Of a stretch of 64,000 nucleotides of DNA, positions 19,846 to 28,067 are shown in pieces. Origin of the DNA: Mayfieldus sp963781495 (GTDB taxonomy: Bacteria > Actinomycetota > Thermoleophilia > Solirubrobacterales > 70-9); NCBI GenBank assembly GCA_963781495.1, contig CAWAFX010000002.1, positions 620,001 through 684,000 of the forward strand. The letters run 5' to 3'. Position 1 is the stretch's first letter. Every line of letters starts with the position of its first letter. Under the pieces are notes generated by a model that saw only the letters and a program-made list of their open reading frames with translations, had not been told where the DNA came from and ran no database searches. The position numbers and the translations under genes were made by a program.

Positions 19846-20307
19846 GTGAACAACGTCAAGACAAAGATCGCCGCCGCTACCGTCGTCGGCCTCGGTGGCC
19901 TCGCGGGTGTGGCGCTGAGCTCCAATTCGGGGCAGGGCACCCCATCCGCCGCCAAGCCCCCGAAGCCGAAGGTGCGCACCCAGGTGATCCACCGCACCGT
20001 GCGGGTCACTCGCCATGCCAAGCCCAAGGAGGGCTCTGGCGTCGCCGGAGCAGGCCCCAACGGGCGGCCGGCGATCGCCGCGGCCGCCGCGACCCCTGCT
20101 CCCGCCCCACCCCCGCCGGCGGCGGTGACGTCGAGCTCCGCCGTCGCGGCCCCCGTCGCGTCGACAGCTCCGGTCGTCACCCACACGAGCGGTGCGGCGC
20201 CGAGCCATCAAAGCGCTCCGGTCCACACCTCCAGCAGCGGCGGCGGGTCGGGCTCGGGCGGCGAGGGGGAGCACGAAGGTGGCGACGGCGGTGGACACGA
20301 TGACTGA
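19846..20307 (+). CDS. Exported low-complexity protein, first gene of flavinylation-type operon
   Basis: 153 residues from GTG 19846, seven bases after GAGGAGG. A signal-like helix (about 5-25) is followed by a basic segment (VRTQVIHRTVRVTRHAKPK), an Ala/Pro-rich part and a Ser/Gly then acidic Gly/His tail ending GGDGGGHDD. No catalytic motif or heme site is seen. It precedes genes for ApbE, a ferric-reductase-like protein and a ferredoxin system, so a role as an outer redox or metal-binding partner is possible. Its 3' end overlaps the next gene by eight bases. Confidence 0.72.
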   Translation: MNNVKTKIAAATVVGLGGLAGVALSSNSGQGTPSAAKPPKPKVRTQVIHRTVRVTRHAKPKEGSGVAGAGPNGRPAIAAAAATPAPAPPPPAAVTSSSAVAAPVASTAPVVTHTSGAAPSHQSAPVHTSSSGGGSGSGGEGEHEGGDGGGHDD

Positions 20308-20677
20308 GCGTCCCCCTAACTCACCCGAGACGTCCCGGCCCGCGCCACGAAGCGGCCGCCGGCGCCGGCCCGGCCCGGGGGCGGTGATCGCGGCCTCGGC
20401 GGCGACCTTCGCGATGCTGTTCGGCTTTCTCACCTATCAGCTTCGCTCCGGAAACGATCCCGCGATCGGCGGCTCGGCCACCGCGGCCTCGGCGGCTCCA
20501 AGCAAGGTGTTGGTGCGCCGGGTGATCCGCCGCCGGGTCATCACCACCATCGTCCCCGCGTCTTCTCCGGGCACCGGTGCCACGACATCGAGCGCCAGCT
20601 CGAGCCCGGTGATGACCAGCTCTGCCCCGACGACCGCCGCGCCGGCACCGGCGCCGGTGACGACCAGCGCCTCATGA
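20300..20677 (+). CDS. Single-pass exported protein with a TGAT motif
   Basis: 125 residues from ATG 20300, overlapping the previous gene. A basic N-terminus (RSGRRRRPG), one membrane helix (about 28-47) and an outer Ser/Thr/Ala/Pro-rich tail. The middle segment KVLVRRVIRRRVITTIVP recalls the basic segment of the preceding protein. Residues 92-95 read TGAT in GTGATTS, similar to the core of the motif where ApbE attaches FMN, but the FMN-binding domain itself is absent, so this may be chance. Its stop overlaps the apbE start (ATGA). Confidence 0.7.
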   Translation: MTERPPNSPETSRPAPRSGRRRRPGPGAVIAASAATFAMLFGFLTYQLRSGNDPAIGGSATAASAAPSKVLVRRVIRRRVITTIVPASSPGTGATTSSASSSPVMTSSAPTTAAPAPAPVTTSAS

Positions 20678-21666
20678 GCGAGTACGACGTCACCTTCGAG
20701 GCGATGGGATCGCATGTGCGGCTGCTGATCGGCGAGCCGGGCCCCGGCGCCCTTCCGCCCCCGGCAGCCGCCGAACGGGCACGACGCTTCATCGCCGATT
20801 TCGAGCGCGAGCTGTCCCGCTTCCGCGAGGACAGCGAGCTCTGCGCGCTGAACGCCGATCCACGGCGCGAGGTTCCGGCTTCGCCGCTGCTTCGCGAGGG
20901 CGTCAAGGCGGGACTCTGGGCCGCGCAGAAAAGCGGCGGCCTGGTCGACCCGACCCTGGTCGATGAGATCGAGGCCGCCGGCTATCGCGGCTCACTCGCG
21001 GGGGTCTCTGCAGCCCCGATCGGCGCCGCGCTGGAGGTCGCGCCGCCGCGCCGGCCCGCCGCTCCCAATCCCGACGCTCTCTGGCGCGCGGTCCGAGTCG
21101 ACGAGGTCCGCGGGACGATCGTCCGCCCCCCAGGAGTCCGCCTCGACAGCGGTGGCGCCGGCAAGGGTCTGGCCGCCGACCTGGTCGCGAAGCAGCTGCG
21201 GCGTCATGCCCGATATCTCGTCGACTGCGGAGGCGACATCCGGATCGGCGGCGAGCAGGCATCCTCCTGGCCTTACGAGGTCCAGGTGGAGCACCCGCTG
21301 ACCGGCGAGCGCGCCCATGTCCTGCACCTGGGCTCGGGCGGCGTCGCGACCTCCGGGATCAACGTGAGGATCTGGCGCCAGGCGGACGGCAGCTATGCCC
21401 ACCACCTGCTCGACCCGGCCACCGGCAAACCGGCCTGGACCGGACTGGTCGGCGTCACGGCGCTGGGCGAGACCGCGCTCGAGGCCGAGACTCTCTCCAA
21501 GGCCGCGCTGCTGGCGGGACCGGACGCCGGCCGCGAGCTCCTGGCAGAGCGCGGAGGCCTTCTGGTCCACGACCGCGGCCGGGTCGAGCTCGTCGGCCCG
21601 CTCAGCGTGCGCCCGCGAATCAAGCTGGCCGAGACCATCGAGTGGAGCACGAGGGCGGCCGCGTGA
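20674..21666 (+). CDS. apbE: FAD:protein FMN transferase (ApbE family)
   Basis: 330 residues. ApbE splits FAD and attaches FMN through a phosphoester to Thr or Ser of exported redox proteins. Family stretches are FEAMGSHVRLL, FERELSRFREDSELCALN, LDSGGAGKGLAADLV, YLVDCGGDIRIGG, GVATSGINVR and HHLLDPATGKPA (metal-site Asp and Thr). No clear signal peptide or lipobox is present, so it may act inside or be exported with a partner. It is coupled by ATGA to the upstream gene and by GTGA to the ferric-reductase-like gene. No recognisable FMN-binding substrate domain is encoded in the window. Confidence 0.93.
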   Translation: MSEYDVTFEAMGSHVRLLIGEPGPGALPPPAAAERARRFIADFERELSRFREDSELCALNADPRREVPASPLLREGVKAGLWAAQKSGGLVDPTLVDEIEAAGYRGSLAGVSAAPIGAALEVAPPRRPAAPNPDALWRAVRVDEVRGTIVRPPGVRLDSGGAGKGLAADLVAKQLRRHARYLVDCGGDIRIGGEQASSWPYEVQVEHPLTGERAHVLHLGSGGVATSGINVRIWRQADGSYAHHLLDPATGKPAWTGLVGVTALGETALEAETLSKAALLAGPDAGRELLAERGGLLVHDRGRVELVGPLSVRPRIKLAETIEWSTRAAA

Positions 21667-22304
21667 CCGGCTCCGCGACTCAGAACGCGCTGGCCCAGCA
21701 CGGCTGGTGGCTCGCCAGCCGGGCATCGGGTCTCGTCGCGCTTGCCCTGGTCACGGTCTCGGTCGCGATCGGATTGCTGATGGCCGGCAAGGCGGTGCGC
21801 CGCCCCGGCCTTGGCCCGAAGCTGGTCGCGATCCACGAGCACACCGCACTGGCAGCGATGGTGGCGATCGGCGTCCACGGCGTCACCCTGCTCGGCGACG
21901 CCTGGCTGAGTCCCGGCCTGGCCGGAATCGTGGTCCCCTTCAAGATGGCCTACAAGCCCCTCTGGACTGGCTTCGGCGTGATCGGCGGCTATCTCGCGGC
22001 GCTGCTCGGGCTGAGCTTCTACGCCCGCCGGCGGATCGGCGCCAAGCTCTGGCGCAAGGCGCATCGCTTCACCGTCGTCGTCTACGGGCTGGCGGTGATC
22101 CATACCCTGGGTGCCGGCACCGACGCATCGACGCCCTGGCTTCGCTGGTGGCTGCTGCTGACGGCTCCGCCGATCGCGCTGCTGTTTGCGATCCGCCTCC
22201 TGCATGGCTCGAAGGCGTCGCGCCGCCAGCGCCCGCAAGCCGCCCCCGCACCGCGGCACGAGCAGCTGCGGCCGCGGCCGACGCCGGTGCTGGAGGAGGC
22301 CTGA
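21663..22304 (+). CDS. Ferric-reductase-like heme membrane protein
   Basis: 213 residues with about five or six membrane helices, typical of the ferric reductase-like transmembrane domain (FRE/MsrQ group). Candidate heme ligands are the His residues of AIHEHTAL and AIGVHGVTL on one helix pair and of KAHRF and AVIHTLG on another. It would move electrons across the membrane. I chose GTG 21663 (GTGA overlap with apbE, GAGGGCGG before it); GTG 21642 would add seven residues. The cytoplasmic tail is Arg/Pro-rich. The flavin/ferredoxin genes that follow are likely electron donors. Confidence 0.85.
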   Translation: MTGSATQNALAQHGWWLASRASGLVALALVTVSVAIGLLMAGKAVRRPGLGPKLVAIHEHTALAAMVAIGVHGVTLLGDAWLSPGLAGIVVPFKMAYKPLWTGFGVIGGYLAALLGLSFYARRRIGAKLWRKAHRFTVVVYGLAVIHTLGAGTDASTPWLRWWLLLTAPPIALLFAIRLLHGSKASRRQRPQAAPAPRHEQLRPRPTPVLEEA

Positions 22305-23497
22305 TGACCACCTCGGGCGTCGTGATCGTCGGCGGTGGCCTGGCCGCCCAGCGCTGCGCCGAGACGCTGCGAAAGCGCGGCTTCGAGGAACCGATCCGCA
22401 TCGTCTGCGGCGAAGAGGCGCCGCCCTATGACCGCCCGCCGCTCTCGAAGGAGCTGCTGTCCGGCTCCTTCGACGCGGGCGGGGTCTCCTTCAGGCCTAG
22501 TCAGTGGTACGCCGATAACGAGGTCGAGCTCCTGCTCGGTCGTCGCGCCACGGCCCTGGACCCGTCCACCAAGACGGTGGATCTGCAGGACGGAGAACGG
22601 CTGCACTACGGCAAGCTGCTGGTCGCGACCGGCAGCCATGCCCGCCGGCTGCCGATGCTCGATCGCTTCGACAACGTGCAGGCGCTGCGCACGTTGGAGG
22701 ACGCACGCCGGCTGCAAAGGCAGCTGACGCCGGGCTCCAGGCTTGCGGTGGTCGGTGCCGGCTTCATCGGCCAGGAGGTCGCCGCAACCGCTCGCGGCCT
22801 CGGGGTCGAGGTGACGATCATCGAGGCGCTCGACGTTCCCCTGGCGCCGATCCTCGGGCCGCGGGTGGGTTCCTGGTTCGCCCAGCTTCACGCCGAGGAA
22901 GGGGTTCGTCTGATCCTTTCCGGCCGACTCGAATCCGGACGCGGAAACGGACGCGTCGAGGAGTTGGTGCTCGCGGACGGCCGCCGCATCGAGTGCGACG
23001 TGGTCGTCGTCGGGGTGGGTGTGAGCCCGTCGGTCGGCTGGCTTGCCGGGACCGGACTCGAGGAGGGACCGATCGCGACCGACGCGGCCGGCCGCACGAT
23101 TCTGGAAGACGTCTACGCCGCCGGCGACGTCGCGGCACCATTCGAGCCTCGCCTCGGGCAGCACACCCGGACCGAACACTGGGATTCGGCCGCCCGGCAG
23201 GGTGCCGGCGCGGCGCAGGCGATGTTGGGGATCTACCCGGGGACGCCGCCCCTGCCGAGCTTTTGGAGCGATCAGTACGGCCTGCGCATCCAGTACGTGG
23301 GTCACGCCGAACGCGCAGACGACGTCCTGATCGAGGGCGATCCGGAAACACGCGACTTTGCCGCGATCTTCTCGCGCGACGCCACCCCGGTGGCCGCCCT
23401 CGCGGTCGGCCGTCCGCGCACGGTCGCGCAGATGCGCAGGCGCATCGATGAGGCCTATTGGAACAAGGGAAAGCAACTGGAAGCGAGGGCAGCATGA
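22304..23497 (+). CDS. FAD-dependent ferredoxin reductase
   Basis: 397 residues of the putidaredoxin/ferredoxin reductase type, carrying electrons from NAD(P)H to a small ferredoxin. FAD fold VVIVGGGLAAQRCAETLR, the PYDRPPLSKELL segment, NAD fold RLAVVGAGFIGQEVAATARG, and VYAAGDVAAPFEP are all present. The ATG overlaps the preceding TGA, after GGAGGAGG. The ferredoxin gene follows with ATGA coupling, so the pair probably feeds the membrane heme protein. Cytoplasmic. Confidence 0.93.
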   Translation: MTTSGVVIVGGGLAAQRCAETLRKRGFEEPIRIVCGEEAPPYDRPPLSKELLSGSFDAGGVSFRPSQWYADNEVELLLGRRATALDPSTKTVDLQDGERLHYGKLLVATGSHARRLPMLDRFDNVQALRTLEDARRLQRQLTPGSRLAVVGAGFIGQEVAATARGLGVEVTIIEALDVPLAPILGPRVGSWFAQLHAEEGVRLILSGRLESGRGNGRVEELVLADGRRIECDVVVVGVGVSPSVGWLAGTGLEEGPIATDAAGRTILEDVYAAGDVAAPFEPRLGQHTRTEHWDSAARQGAGAAQAMLGIYPGTPPLPSFWSDQYGLRIQYVGHAERADDVLIEGDPETRDFAAIFSRDATPVAALAVGRPRTVAQMRRRIDEAYWNKGKQLEARAA

Positions 23498-23700
23498 GCT
23501 ACTTGCCACAGATCGACCCCAATGCCTGCAGCGCCCATGGCGACTGCGTCGAGATCGCACCCGAGGTGTTCGAGCTCGACGACACCGCCAGGGTGATCGG
23601 CGAAGGGCCCGACGACCTGATCCTCAAAGCCGCCGAGGCCTGCCCGGCGCTGGCGATCACGGTGATCGACAGCGAGAGCGGCGAAACGGTGTTTCCCTAG
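23494..23700 (+). CDS. Small 3Fe-4S-type ferredoxin
   Basis: 68 residues. Cluster motif C-x5-C (CSAHGDC) with a distal CP pair (AEACPALAI), as in actinobacterial P450-linked ferredoxins. The second Cys position of a four-iron cluster is replaced (Ala-His), so a 3Fe-4S cluster is expected. The partner reductase is encoded immediately upstream with ATGA overlap. The last gene of the operon; a hairpin follows its stop. Confidence 0.93.
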   Translation: MSYLPQIDPNACSAHGDCVEIAPEVFELDDTARVIGEGPDDLILKAAEACPALAITVIDSESGETVFP

Positions 23701-23726
23701 CCGGGACGCCCCCGCGGGCGCCGGCT
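23699..23726. terminator. Terminator-like hairpin between convergent genes
   Basis: AGCCGG and CGCCC on the left pair with GGGCG and CCGGCT on the right around a CCGC loop, with a two-base bulge. It lies exactly between the ferredoxin stop and the stop of the Kelch lipoprotein gene. There is no clear T-run on either side, so it may be a bidirectional, weak or factor-assisted terminator. Confidence 0.5.
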
Positions 23727-24700
23727 CAATTCGAGGCCGTGAGGCGGATCACGCGACTCGACGGTGCCTGCCCTGCGTCCAGGCCTCCGATCAGATACCC
23801 GGCCGCCCCCGACCTCACCGCGGCCGCATCCGCAACGGCGACCGGAAGCCGGCCCAGGCGCTTGACGCGATCGGTGACCGGATCGAAGGACGTGATCTGG
23901 CGGCTGGGCGAACCGGCCACCAGTCCCCCCAGGACGTAGATCCGGTTTCCGAGCCCGACCGCGGCCGCATGGTCGGTTGCGATTGGAAGCGACGCGACGA
24001 CCTTCGCCCGCCCGCTGGACGGCACGACCTCCTGGATCGCGTCCGTCGCGGCGCCATTTGCCCCCTCACCGCCAAACGCGAAAACCCGTCCCCCGGCTGC
24101 CGCCACCGCTGGATAGCGGACCGGTACCGGAAGCCCGGCGATGCGGTGAAAACGACGCCCATCGCCGGTGGCGAGGACGTCCGCGGCAAGCGTCGCACCG
24201 TCATAGCCGCCCAGCAGGTAGACGCGCCCGGCGATCGTCGCGGCGCCTAGATCTGATCGCGCGGCGGGGAGGCTGCCGACGAGTCCGGCCTGCCGTCCTG
24301 GCGCGAGCTCCTCGACCCCGGAGTAGCTGGTTGCTTCACCGCCTCCGAATACGAATGCGCTGCGGCCGAGGACGGCTCCCGCTGCGTCGTGGGTTGGCTG
24401 GGCGAGGCTCCCCTGCGTCCGAACGTCACCGGTCGCCGGGTCGATCGAGACGACCCCGTCGCCGGAGGACCCGCTGGAGTCGAGTCCCCCGATCACCAGC
24501 AGTCGCCCTTGACTGGCGAGGGCGACCTCGCCGGTGACCGGCGCCGGCAGCAGCCAGCGCGTCAGCCGGGCCCGTACGACCACCGGCGAGCTGCGCTTGG
24601 CCGATGCTCGCTGGGCGGCGCTCGACCCATGGCCGCAGCCTGCGAACGCAAGCGCCACGCCCACGGTCACGGCCGTCATCGGCAGTCGCTTCGACGCCAC
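23726..24700 (-). CDS. Kelch-repeat lipoprotein
   Basis: 324 residues. Signal with lipobox LAFAGC near residue 22, then about six Kelch blades with recurring GG doublets and motifs (LLVIGGLDSSG, SAFVFGGGE, VYLLGGYDGAT, VFAFGGEG, IYVLGGLVAGSP, AGYLIGGLDAG). Kelch propellers bind partners or sugars; no active site can be named. I chose GTG 24700, three bases after the upstream lipoprotein stop, because it supplies the basic residues of a signal; ATG 24679 is the alternative. The two lipoproteins form an operon. Confidence 0.82.
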   Translation of the reverse strand: MASKRLPMTAVTVGVALAFAGCGHGSSAAQRASAKRSSPVVVRARLTRWLLPAPVTGEVALASQGRLLVIGGLDSSGSSGDGVVSIDPATGDVRTQGSLAQPTHDAAGAVLGRSAFVFGGGEATSYSGVEELAPGRQAGLVGSLPAARSDLGAATIAGRVYLLGGYDGATLAADVLATGDGRRFHRIAGLPVPVRYPAVAAAGGRVFAFGGEGANGAATDAIQEVVPSSGRAKVVASLPIATDHAAAVGLGNRIYVLGGLVAGSPSRQITSFDPVTDRVKRLGRLPVAVADAAAVRSGAAGYLIGGLDAGQAPSSRVIRLTASN

Positions 24701-24702
24701 CG

Positions 24703-25761
24703 CTACCGGATCAGGTCCAACCCGTCGGGCTTGTCGAGATAGCCGGGGGCCGAGCCGGGCTGATCGAGATGGCCGTACTGCCAGACGATCTTCTTCGAGC
24801 TGCGGTCGATCACGACGATGCGCTGCCCGTAGTCGTCGGTCGCCGCGATCAGCCCGTGCGGCAGCGCTACCGCAAGCGAGGGCTTGTTGAGGGCGCCGGG
24901 CCCCGACGATGGGCCGTAGCTCCAGATCGTCCGGCCCCGCTTGTCGAGGACGTAGATGCGGCCGGGGTTGTCGAATCCCGCCACGAGCACGTTGCCGTCC
25001 GGAAGCAGCTGGGCGTCGGAGGGGTAGCTGGTGGGGGTGCTGATCGTCCACGTCAGCCGGCCATGGCGATCGAAGCGGTCGATCCAGCCGCCGATCTCGG
25101 TCACCAGGACGCCGCCGTCGGGCAGGGGCGTATCGCCGTTGGGCTGCGAGAGCGAGGTCGGAGGATCGTGGACGCAATTGCCGGCCTCACCGATCGAGCG
25201 GGCGATGCCGTGGCCGGGGCGGATGAAGAGGACGCGGCAGTTGATGATGTCGGCGACGCTGATCAGACCGTTTCGCAGCTTGTAGGCGTCATCGGGATGA
25301 GAGAGATAGCCCGGCCCGCTGCCCGGTACGTCGTTTCGTCCGTACTCGAAGCCGAGTCGCGGATGCCGGCCGAGGTGGATCAGGGCGAGGGTGTCCGAGA
25401 ACTCCTCGTTGGTGATGATGCTGCGACCACCGGGAGTGAGGAACGCATCGTCGGGCCCGGCGAACGCCTGCCCGCTGCGCAGATCACCGGGCGAGGGGAA
25501 GCGCCAGACGATCCGCTTGCTCGGAGAGACGACGATCAGGCGGTTGTTGTCGCGGTCGGCGATCAGCATGTATCCGGGCAGCGGTGAATTGGCGGGTAGC
25601 GCCGGCAGACCCATCAGCCGCCTCGTCACCGAGCCCTGGCCGCCGGCCTTTGCCGTCTGGCTCGAGGCCTGCCGCCCGGAGCCCTTCGAGGCAGACCCCC
25701 CGCAGCACGCGATCGACACCGCCAATCCAACCGCGGTCGTGATCGCAAGCGCAAGTCGCAC
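24703..25761 (-). CDS. Beta-propeller lipoprotein (NHL/PQQ-like repeats)
   Basis: 352 residues from GTG 25761. Signal with lipobox around SIACCGG, then repeated motifs with conserved NNR and W residues (IADRDNNRLIVVSP, ISVADIINCRVLFI, LVTEIGGWIDRFDRHG, VAGFDNPGRIYVLDKRG, AATDDYGQRIVVIDRSSKKIVWQYG). This is a six-bladed propeller without recognised catalytic residues. Exposed on the outer membrane face as a lipid-anchored protein. It is the first gene of the pair with the Kelch protein. Confidence 0.82.
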   Translation of the reverse strand: MRLALAITTAVGLAVSIACCGGSASKGSGRQASSQTAKAGGQGSVTRRLMGLPALPANSPLPGYMLIADRDNNRLIVVSPSKRIVWRFPSPGDLRSGQAFAGPDDAFLTPGGRSIITNEEFSDTLALIHLGRHPRLGFEYGRNDVPGSGPGYLSHPDDAYKLRNGLISVADIINCRVLFIRPGHGIARSIGEAGNCVHDPPTSLSQPNGDTPLPDGGVLVTEIGGWIDRFDRHGRLTWTISTPTSYPSDAQLLPDGNVLVAGFDNPGRIYVLDKRGRTIWSYGPSSGPGALNKPSLAVALPHGLIAATDDYGQRIVVIDRSSKKIVWQYGHLDQPGSAPGYLDKPDGLDLIR

Positions 25762-25868
25762 CGGCCGAACCTAGGAAGGCCGCATAAAGGCCGCCTACGC
25801 GCCCCATAAGAGAGCTCTCATGAACGCGTGAGACGCCGCTTAGGTGCTCGGTCGAAAGTCTCGGTTGG

Positions 25869-27008
25869 GTGAGCGATCTTCTCGAAACCCCGATCGCCGA
25901 GGCGCCACGGCGGCCGCGCGAGCGGCGGCCGCGAGGCCAGCAGCCGCCATTGTTCGGCAGCTCGATCTCCCCCGCCATGGCACTCCTCCCGCTGCGGCTC
26001 TTTCTCGGCCTGACCTTCGTCTATGCCGGTATGCAGAAGCTCAGCGACCCCGGCTTCCTGCACCAAGGGGCCCCGACCTACATCGGCACCCAGCTGCACG
26101 GCTTCGCCAGCCATACGCCGGGCGGATTCGTCCTTCGAACCTTCGCGATCCCCCACGCGGAGCTGGCCGGGGTGGGCGTTGCGATCGTCGAGATCACGAT
26201 CGGCCTGCTGGTGACCTTCGGGCTGCTGACGAGGCTCGCCGCCGCCGCCGGGTTGGGGCTCAACCTGCTCCTCTTCCTGACCGCCAGCTGGCACACCTCG
26301 CCCTATTTCCTCGGCCCCGACATCGTCTTCACCTTCGCCTGGCTTCCCTTCGTTCTCGCGGGGGCAAGCGGTCAGCCGGCCCTCGACAACTTGCCGCAGC
26401 GCCGGTCGCAGGCGCTGGCACGGGATACGGGGGGGCGCTTCCCGGCCGCCAACGGCGGCGGGGTCGATGCATTGACCCGTCGCACCCTGCTGGCGGAGAT
26501 CGGCGCCGGCGCCCTGGCGTTGGCCGGGCTGGCAGCACTCTTCAAGGGCTCGTACAAGGGCACGAACCTCAAGGGCCAGACACTTGCCGGCAAACCCGGG
26601 GCCGGCGCGGGGCAATCGGGCGGCGCCCAGGCGGCGCAGTCGGGAGCCGGGGGAGCGCCGCAGTCGGGAGCCGGGGGTGCGGGGGCAAGCCCGCTGCCGG
26701 CCAATGCGATCAAGCTCGGCCCCTCCAACCGGATCGCCAGCGGGCAGGCCGCCGAGTATCAGGATCCATCAGATGGATCCCCCGACATCCTGATCCGCGA
26801 ATCCGACGGCAGCCTGAAGTCGTTCAGCGCCGTCTGCACCCACGCCGGCTGCACGGTCGGCTACTCGGGCGGCGAGATCATCTGCCCCTGTCACGGCGGC
26901 GTCTACAGCGCCCAGACGGGAGCGGTGGTGGGCGGTCCACCCCCCTCGGGGCTCGCCCAGAAGCAGGTCCTCGAGCACGGCGGCCAGATCTACGCCGTGC
27001 CCAGCTGA
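25869..27008 (+). CDS. DoxX-type membrane domain fused to a Rieske 2Fe-2S domain
   Basis: 379 residues from GTG 25869. Residues about 35-170 form a four-helix DoxX domain (LRLFLGLTFVYAGMQKL, IVEITIGLLVTFGLLTR, LNLLLFLTASWHTSPYF). A Tat-like anchor follows (RRTLLAEIGAGALALAG, about 204-225), then a Gly/Ser/Gln linker with short repeats. The C-terminus is a Rieske domain with CTHAGC (323-328) and CPCHGG (339-344), the complete ligand set. DoxX proteins handle quinones or thiosulfate, Rieske proteins one electron. The fusion suggests a one-piece quinone oxidoreductase facing outside; the substrate is unknown. Confidence 0.85.
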   Translation: MSDLLETPIAEAPRRPRERRPRGQQPPLFGSSISPAMALLPLRLFLGLTFVYAGMQKLSDPGFLHQGAPTYIGTQLHGFASHTPGGFVLRTFAIPHAELAGVGVAIVEITIGLLVTFGLLTRLAAAAGLGLNLLLFLTASWHTSPYFLGPDIVFTFAWLPFVLAGASGQPALDNLPQRRSQALARDTGGRFPAANGGGVDALTRRTLLAEIGAGALALAGLAALFKGSYKGTNLKGQTLAGKPGAGAGQSGGAQAAQSGAGGAPQSGAGGAGASPLPANAIKLGPSNRIASGQAAEYQDPSDGSPDILIRESDGSLKSFSAVCTHAGCTVGYSGGEIICPCHGGVYSAQTGAVVGGPPPSGLAQKQVLEHGGQIYAVPS

Positions 27009-27021
27009 GCCGGACCGCGGC

Positions 27022-27052
27022 TCCACCCGCCGCCACGAGGACGGCGGGTGGA
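27022..27052. terminator. Terminator-like hairpin
   Basis: An 11-base perfect inverted repeat (TCCACCCGCCG / CGGCGGGTGGA) with a nine-base loop lies between the convergent DoxX-Rieske gene and the small His-rich gene. There is no T-run, so termination is inferred from position and symmetry. Confidence 0.55.
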
Positions 27053-27069
27053 TCGACTGGCGCCGGCGG

Positions 27070-27258
27070 CTAGATCCTGCCGTCGCCGTCGCTGGGACCA
27101 CCGTTGTTGTCGCTGTCGTGGTCCCCACCGTTGTGCTGCGGGATCGCACGGTGATGGTGGTGCGAATGCCCGGCGGCCGCCATCGAGGCGCCCCCGGCTC
27201 CGCCGAGAACGATCACCGTCAGGAGCACCGCAAACCGGCGAGCTGCTGTCGTGAACAT
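27070..27258 (-). CDS. Small exported His/Asp-rich protein
   Basis: 62 residues from ATG 27258, preceded by GGAAGGAG. The signal peptide is about residues 1-29 and the mature part carries HSHHHHRAIPQHNGG followed by a Gly/Asp/Asn tail (DHDSDNNGG...). The His cluster could bind metal. No family is recognised. It is short and compositionally biased, but the ribosome site and signal are convincing. The next minus-strand gene, a short exported protein, may be co-transcribed. Confidence 0.72.
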   Translation of the reverse strand: MFTTAARRFAVLLTVIVLGGAGGASMAAAGHSHHHHRAIPQHNGGDHDSDNNGGPSDGDGRI

Positions 27259-27297
27259 CGTTGTCTCCTTCCTTGTTTCGTCGTCTGCAAGTTGGGG

Positions 27298-27882
27298 TCA
27301 GGTCGTGAAGCTCTCCACGGCCCTGCGCAGCACCGGCGCGAGCGCCGACCAGCGGCTTCGCAGCGCGCTGCCGACGACGACCGTCGTCCGCTGCCCGGCG
27401 ACGATGCAGGCGAGCTCGCGGTAGCGGGTGCCGGTGGAGCTCGTGTAGCCGTCGATTACGCAGGAGGCCATCCCGCTGCCGAAGCGCAGGCCGCGGGCCG
27501 CGGCCAGCGCCACCACGTCGACGTCGCCTTCTTCGCGGTTGTGGGCGGGGCGGAAGCGGGGCCAGTTGACCAGCGTCTCGGTGCCGCCCTGCGGGGTGGC
27601 GTTCAGATAGCCGACGATCCGGCCGTTGGCGCGCCGGGCGGCGGAGGCCGTCCCGGGGTCTCCGGCGAGCGGCCGCCAGCTTGCGGGATAGGCGAGCGTG
27701 GCCGGGGATCCCGGCAGCAGAATCCGCTGCCAGGAGCGAGGGGCGGGGCCGACATCCAGCTGCAGCCCGTGTGTCGGCGGCCGGGCGGCCGCCGACCCCG
27801 CGTCCGATGAGGCGAGGACGTAGGCGAAGGTGAAGGCGATCAGCGACGCCGCGAGCGCGGCGGCCGTCCACTGGCGGGACAT
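27298..27882 (-). CDS. Exported or membrane-anchored protein of unknown function
   Basis: 194 residues with a signal-like helix (about 6-26; LAASLIAFTFAYVLASS). The mature part includes LAYPASWRPLAGDPGTASAA, WPRFRPAHNREEGDVDVV and a C-terminal FTT ending. Two Cys (near 140 and 159) could form a disulfide. The layout recalls PsbP-like or DUF-type secreted proteins but no family is certain. ATG 27882 follows AAGGAGC. It is upstream of the small His-rich gene on the same strand. Confidence 0.7.
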   Translation of the reverse strand: MSRQWTAAALAASLIAFTFAYVLASSDAGSAAARPPTHGLQLDVGPAPRSWQRILLPGSPATLAYPASWRPLAGDPGTASAARRANGRIVGYLNATPQGGTETLVNWPRFRPAHNREEGDVDVVALAAARGLRFGSGMASCVIDGYTSSTGTRYRELACIVAGQRTTVVVGSALRSRWSALAPVLRRAVESFTT

Positions 27883-28067
27883 GGCTGCTCCTTGTCCGGC
27901 AGGCGCGCCGGCGCCTGCGACTCAATCGTGTTCGAGGACTCCCGACGGCGTGCCCGTTTGGCTGACTGCCGTCTCGAAGTGGTCTACGAGGATCGGGTCA
28001 ACGGCGTTCAGCTGGAGGCCGGAGAAACGTCACACACCGCGCCCGTCGCGGTAGCTGCGGAAGTCCG

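Noticed and set aside
26638..26690. Short tandem repeat, possible CRISPR-like or satellite
   Set aside because: It codes the QSGAGG-type linker between DoxX and Rieske domains; no spacers or regular unit length.
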